DNA of 64,000 nucleotides, from the NCBI RefSeq assembly GCF_000264905.1, contig NW_006763133.1:3109152-3173151 (forward strand), in the 5' to 3' direction. Source of the stretch: Stereum hirsutum FP-91666 SS1 (Eukaryota > Basidiomycota > Agaricomycetes > Russulales > Stereaceae). A program made the translations under genes and the position numbers. Below, piece after piece: positions 61,701 to 64,000 of the stretch (positions are counted from its first letter, which is position 1; every line of letters starts with the position of its first letter). The notes under the pieces are model-generated. The model had not been told where the DNA came from and searched no databases. It saw nothing but the letters and a program-made list of their open reading frames with translations.

Positions 61701-64000
61701 CGGAAAGCCGAACAGAATCTCGGAAGTAGAACGCACCATAACAGTTCGTGTAAGTTCTCGTGATCATGGAACGCACCACAGACAGATTCAAAGACCATCA
61801 TGCAAGTTGATTGTATAGCCAGGCAATTCCACCGCCACATTCCTACGGCATTCACAGGCTCTGCCAGAAACGGACTGCACCAGACAGCATTCCTCGATGC
61901 CGACGCTTTCGGCAAGTATCAGTTTTACAGCATAACAGCCATGCGTATTTGTGTAACCTTTTATCACTTACATAGCGAACGTCACATGTCGCACATCGAG
62001 GCGAACTTCCAAGAAAGAAGAATTCGCTGAAACAGACGGCAGAATTATTGATCAATACGGTGGTGGTATGATAGTGGCCGCAATGGTGGAATCTTCACCG
62101 ACAGTACTTCCAATCAAAGGGCCCGACGGTGAGTTAGATGTGGCGGAACGCAGCCTTCTGGGCGATCTCGATTGTTGTAGACAAGAACGAGTCAGCATCG
62201 TACTGAAATATATCATGTTTAAAGGGCAATCGGTATGACACCAGGACGCCAAAACAGGCGTAGACTTGTCCATCATACGTACGAGTAGGTCCATGATTGC
62301 TGGATATATGGTGGGACAACTATTGCCCACATCAGACTCTGAAAACCCCGTGAAGGCTAGTTTCCGTATCATCGAAAGTCTGGCCGAATGGCAATAAGGA
62401 CTCCGAACTTACTCGTCCTCCGGTTCCGAAAGATGAAACACAGCGTCAGTTCAATCATCCATCGAAACAAAAACATACTATATATGGTCTGGTGCGGCGC
62501 CTCGGTGGACCTACGAACAACAGATGGAGTCGTCAACGAGTGAGATATCGGGAGAAGGGAAGTAGACCGGGGCCAGTGCAAAGATCAGATGGTTCGGACA
62601 AGCATCACGGTTGACCTTTGTTGTGATGTTTGCGAACGATTGATTTGTGCTTCGAGGGTTGAAAACTGCGAAGGAAAACCCAAAGACGGATGTCAGCCAA
62701 GAATATAAGCAGTGAGATGATGATGCGGTGCGATAACTTGCAGTGTTGCACGCACAGACAAGAGTGAGGCTGGGTATCTGGGCGCTCGACGTCATGACTC
62801 ATGACCCCCAACAGAAGCTACAAGTCCTCCTAAGCAAACTTCCAGATTTTCAGCTTGGGGGGAAATCGTGTCCAGGAGGATTGACCGTCAAAGAAAATGA
62901 AACTAGAAGCTGTTGCCGTCGTCAAGTCCTCCCAGTTTCAAAGCATCAGACGCTGCTGCCAGACCAGAATGTGGCTGTAAAATATTGTGAGGGGAGGAAG
63001 CCGCTGTCACGAACCCTTCAACATCAGCTGTACTGATCCAAGTTCAACGCCCAGCGCCGCGCCGAGGACCTCCGTTGCTTTGCTTTTTGCTTTGAAGCAG
63101 AAGACGCGAAGCCCGCAACGGAGTCAGAACCAGCCGAACTGGCAACGCGAAGCATCATTGCAATCGAAGCAAGCAATCGACACCTAAGTACTTACTAAAA
63201 ATAAGGTAATCCCGGCGAAGTCAAACCTTGCTGTGGGTTATGCGAAGTCCGACAGGCGATATCGCGATCCAGACGGCGGGTCAGAAAGAAAATCGATTGG
63301 TTTATTAAATCGTTAATGAACGTTTGGCGGAAGACGCGAAGGGAGAAGACGATGAAAGGAGGGAATTAATTCCCGTGTTGTCGATGATCGACGGCGTCGG
63401 GCATAAGTAGACTGGCAAGATGACTCGAAACAATAAGTAATCGAACGGGGACTCACCCGCCTGTTCATCCAAGTTCGTCATCCGCAGTGCGTCCCCTCAT
63501 ACCATACCATATCGCATCTCGAAGTCGAAGCCGCCGTATAGTAAGTAATAAAATGGGCGTGTCAATAAAACCCTGCCAGAGCGTGGACAGCACGAATGTC
63601 GGCCCATTCAACGGCCGCCGCTAAGCCTGAGCACTCTAACTTAGCGCTGCGCTAGTACAAAGACCGAGATTATACTCAGGCTTACTACATACTAGGTGTA
63701 AGATGAATTGAATGAATGAATTCTTGCTGCGGTCCCAGGCTATAATTGGCGTTGGCCGGAACGAAAGCAGAACAGAATCTCGAGCCCTGGATCAGAACAA
63801 GTGGTATGGTATGGTATGGTATGGTGTGATGTACGTACCGCGCCTCCATCCCACCACCACTCTTTTCGAGTTAGATGTCTTCAATGCTCATCGATATCGT
63901 GGAGCTTGCCAGTGATCGTTGCGTAGCAAACCCATCAACTTCGAGCTTCATCCCCCAGGCTATTCAATCCCCATCCCATCCTACATCACCCCACATCCCA
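58726..64000. other. Gene-poor region, no defensible gene
   Basis: 5.3 kb. Short frames with intron-like signals occur on the minus strand, for example 59954-60169 encoding ANITLTNKPICDGCYFGG and a neighbouring frame with VNTTVGYPASPCAAS near 59800-59940. No complete gene could be assembled. A TGGTA tract lies at 63802-63825. No transposase, reverse transcriptase, LTR or terminal repeats recognised. Confidence 0.4.
63802..63825. repeat. TGGTA pentanucleotide tract
   Basis: Four to five tandem units in noncoding sequence. Confidence 0.85.

Overview
The window is a piece of a filamentous basidiomycete (most likely Agaricomycete) nuclear genome. The genes are intron-rich, with mostly 50-65 nt GT-AG introns and some micro-exons. 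Several families are basidiomycete-type: a DUF6914-like protein, RlpA-like double-psi barrel secreted proteins, and an Agaricomycete secreted family with a dibasic propeptide. No prokaryotic operons, viral genes, CRISPR arrays or convincing intact mobile elements were seen. No tRNA or rRNA gene could be supported by eye.

Layout. 1-9.2 kb: ribosome-associated Hsp70 SSB1 (3' end cut off by the window), mitoribosomal uS2m, anthranilate synthase I (TRP2), the H/ACA snoRNP factor SHQ1 and a Ran1-like protein kinase. 9.4-20.4 kb: a doubtful membrane-protein fragment, a SERCA-type Ca2+ ATPase, SIP5, a metallo-beta-lactamase-fold hydrolase and a DUF6914-like gene. 21.2-24.3 kb: a tandem pair of secreted double-psi-barrel (RlpA/expansin-like) genes. 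25.6-31.4 kb: an uncharacterised gene, then the head-to-head pair RFC2 and CAF-1 large subunit. 31.4-37.9 kb is gene-poor, with one small orphan gene. 37.9-47.4 kb: splicing factor SF3A1, mitoribosomal mL60 (MRPL31), ribosome-biogenesis factor CMS1 and an ERI1-like 3'-5' exoribonuclease. 49.6-58.7 kb: exportin CRM1/XPO1, a zinc-independent MDR oxidoreductase, kinetochore SPC24 and a small secreted protein. 58.7-64 kb has no gene I can defend.

Organisation and regulation. The gene-dense parts are strongly head-to-head: SSB1/uS2m, TRP2/SHQ1, SIP5/MBL, RFC2/CAF-1, SF3A1/mL60, CMS1/ERI1 and XPO1/MDR share start-to-start gaps of 133-594 bp. Most are housekeeping genes for translation, mitochondrial translation, ribosome and snoRNP assembly, splicing, export and replication. 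Three regulatory observations stand out. A perfect Gcn4/CPC1-type site lies inside the first, GC-AG intron of TRP2. A cluster of MluI-cell-cycle-box/E2F-like sites lies in the short promoter shared by the clamp loader RFC2 and CAF-1. An 18-bp perfect palindrome, two MCB boxes around a CRE core, lies upstream of SPC24.

Most exon boundaries were assigned by hand from GT-AG signals, reading-frame continuity and recalled family conservation. No alignment or database search was run.
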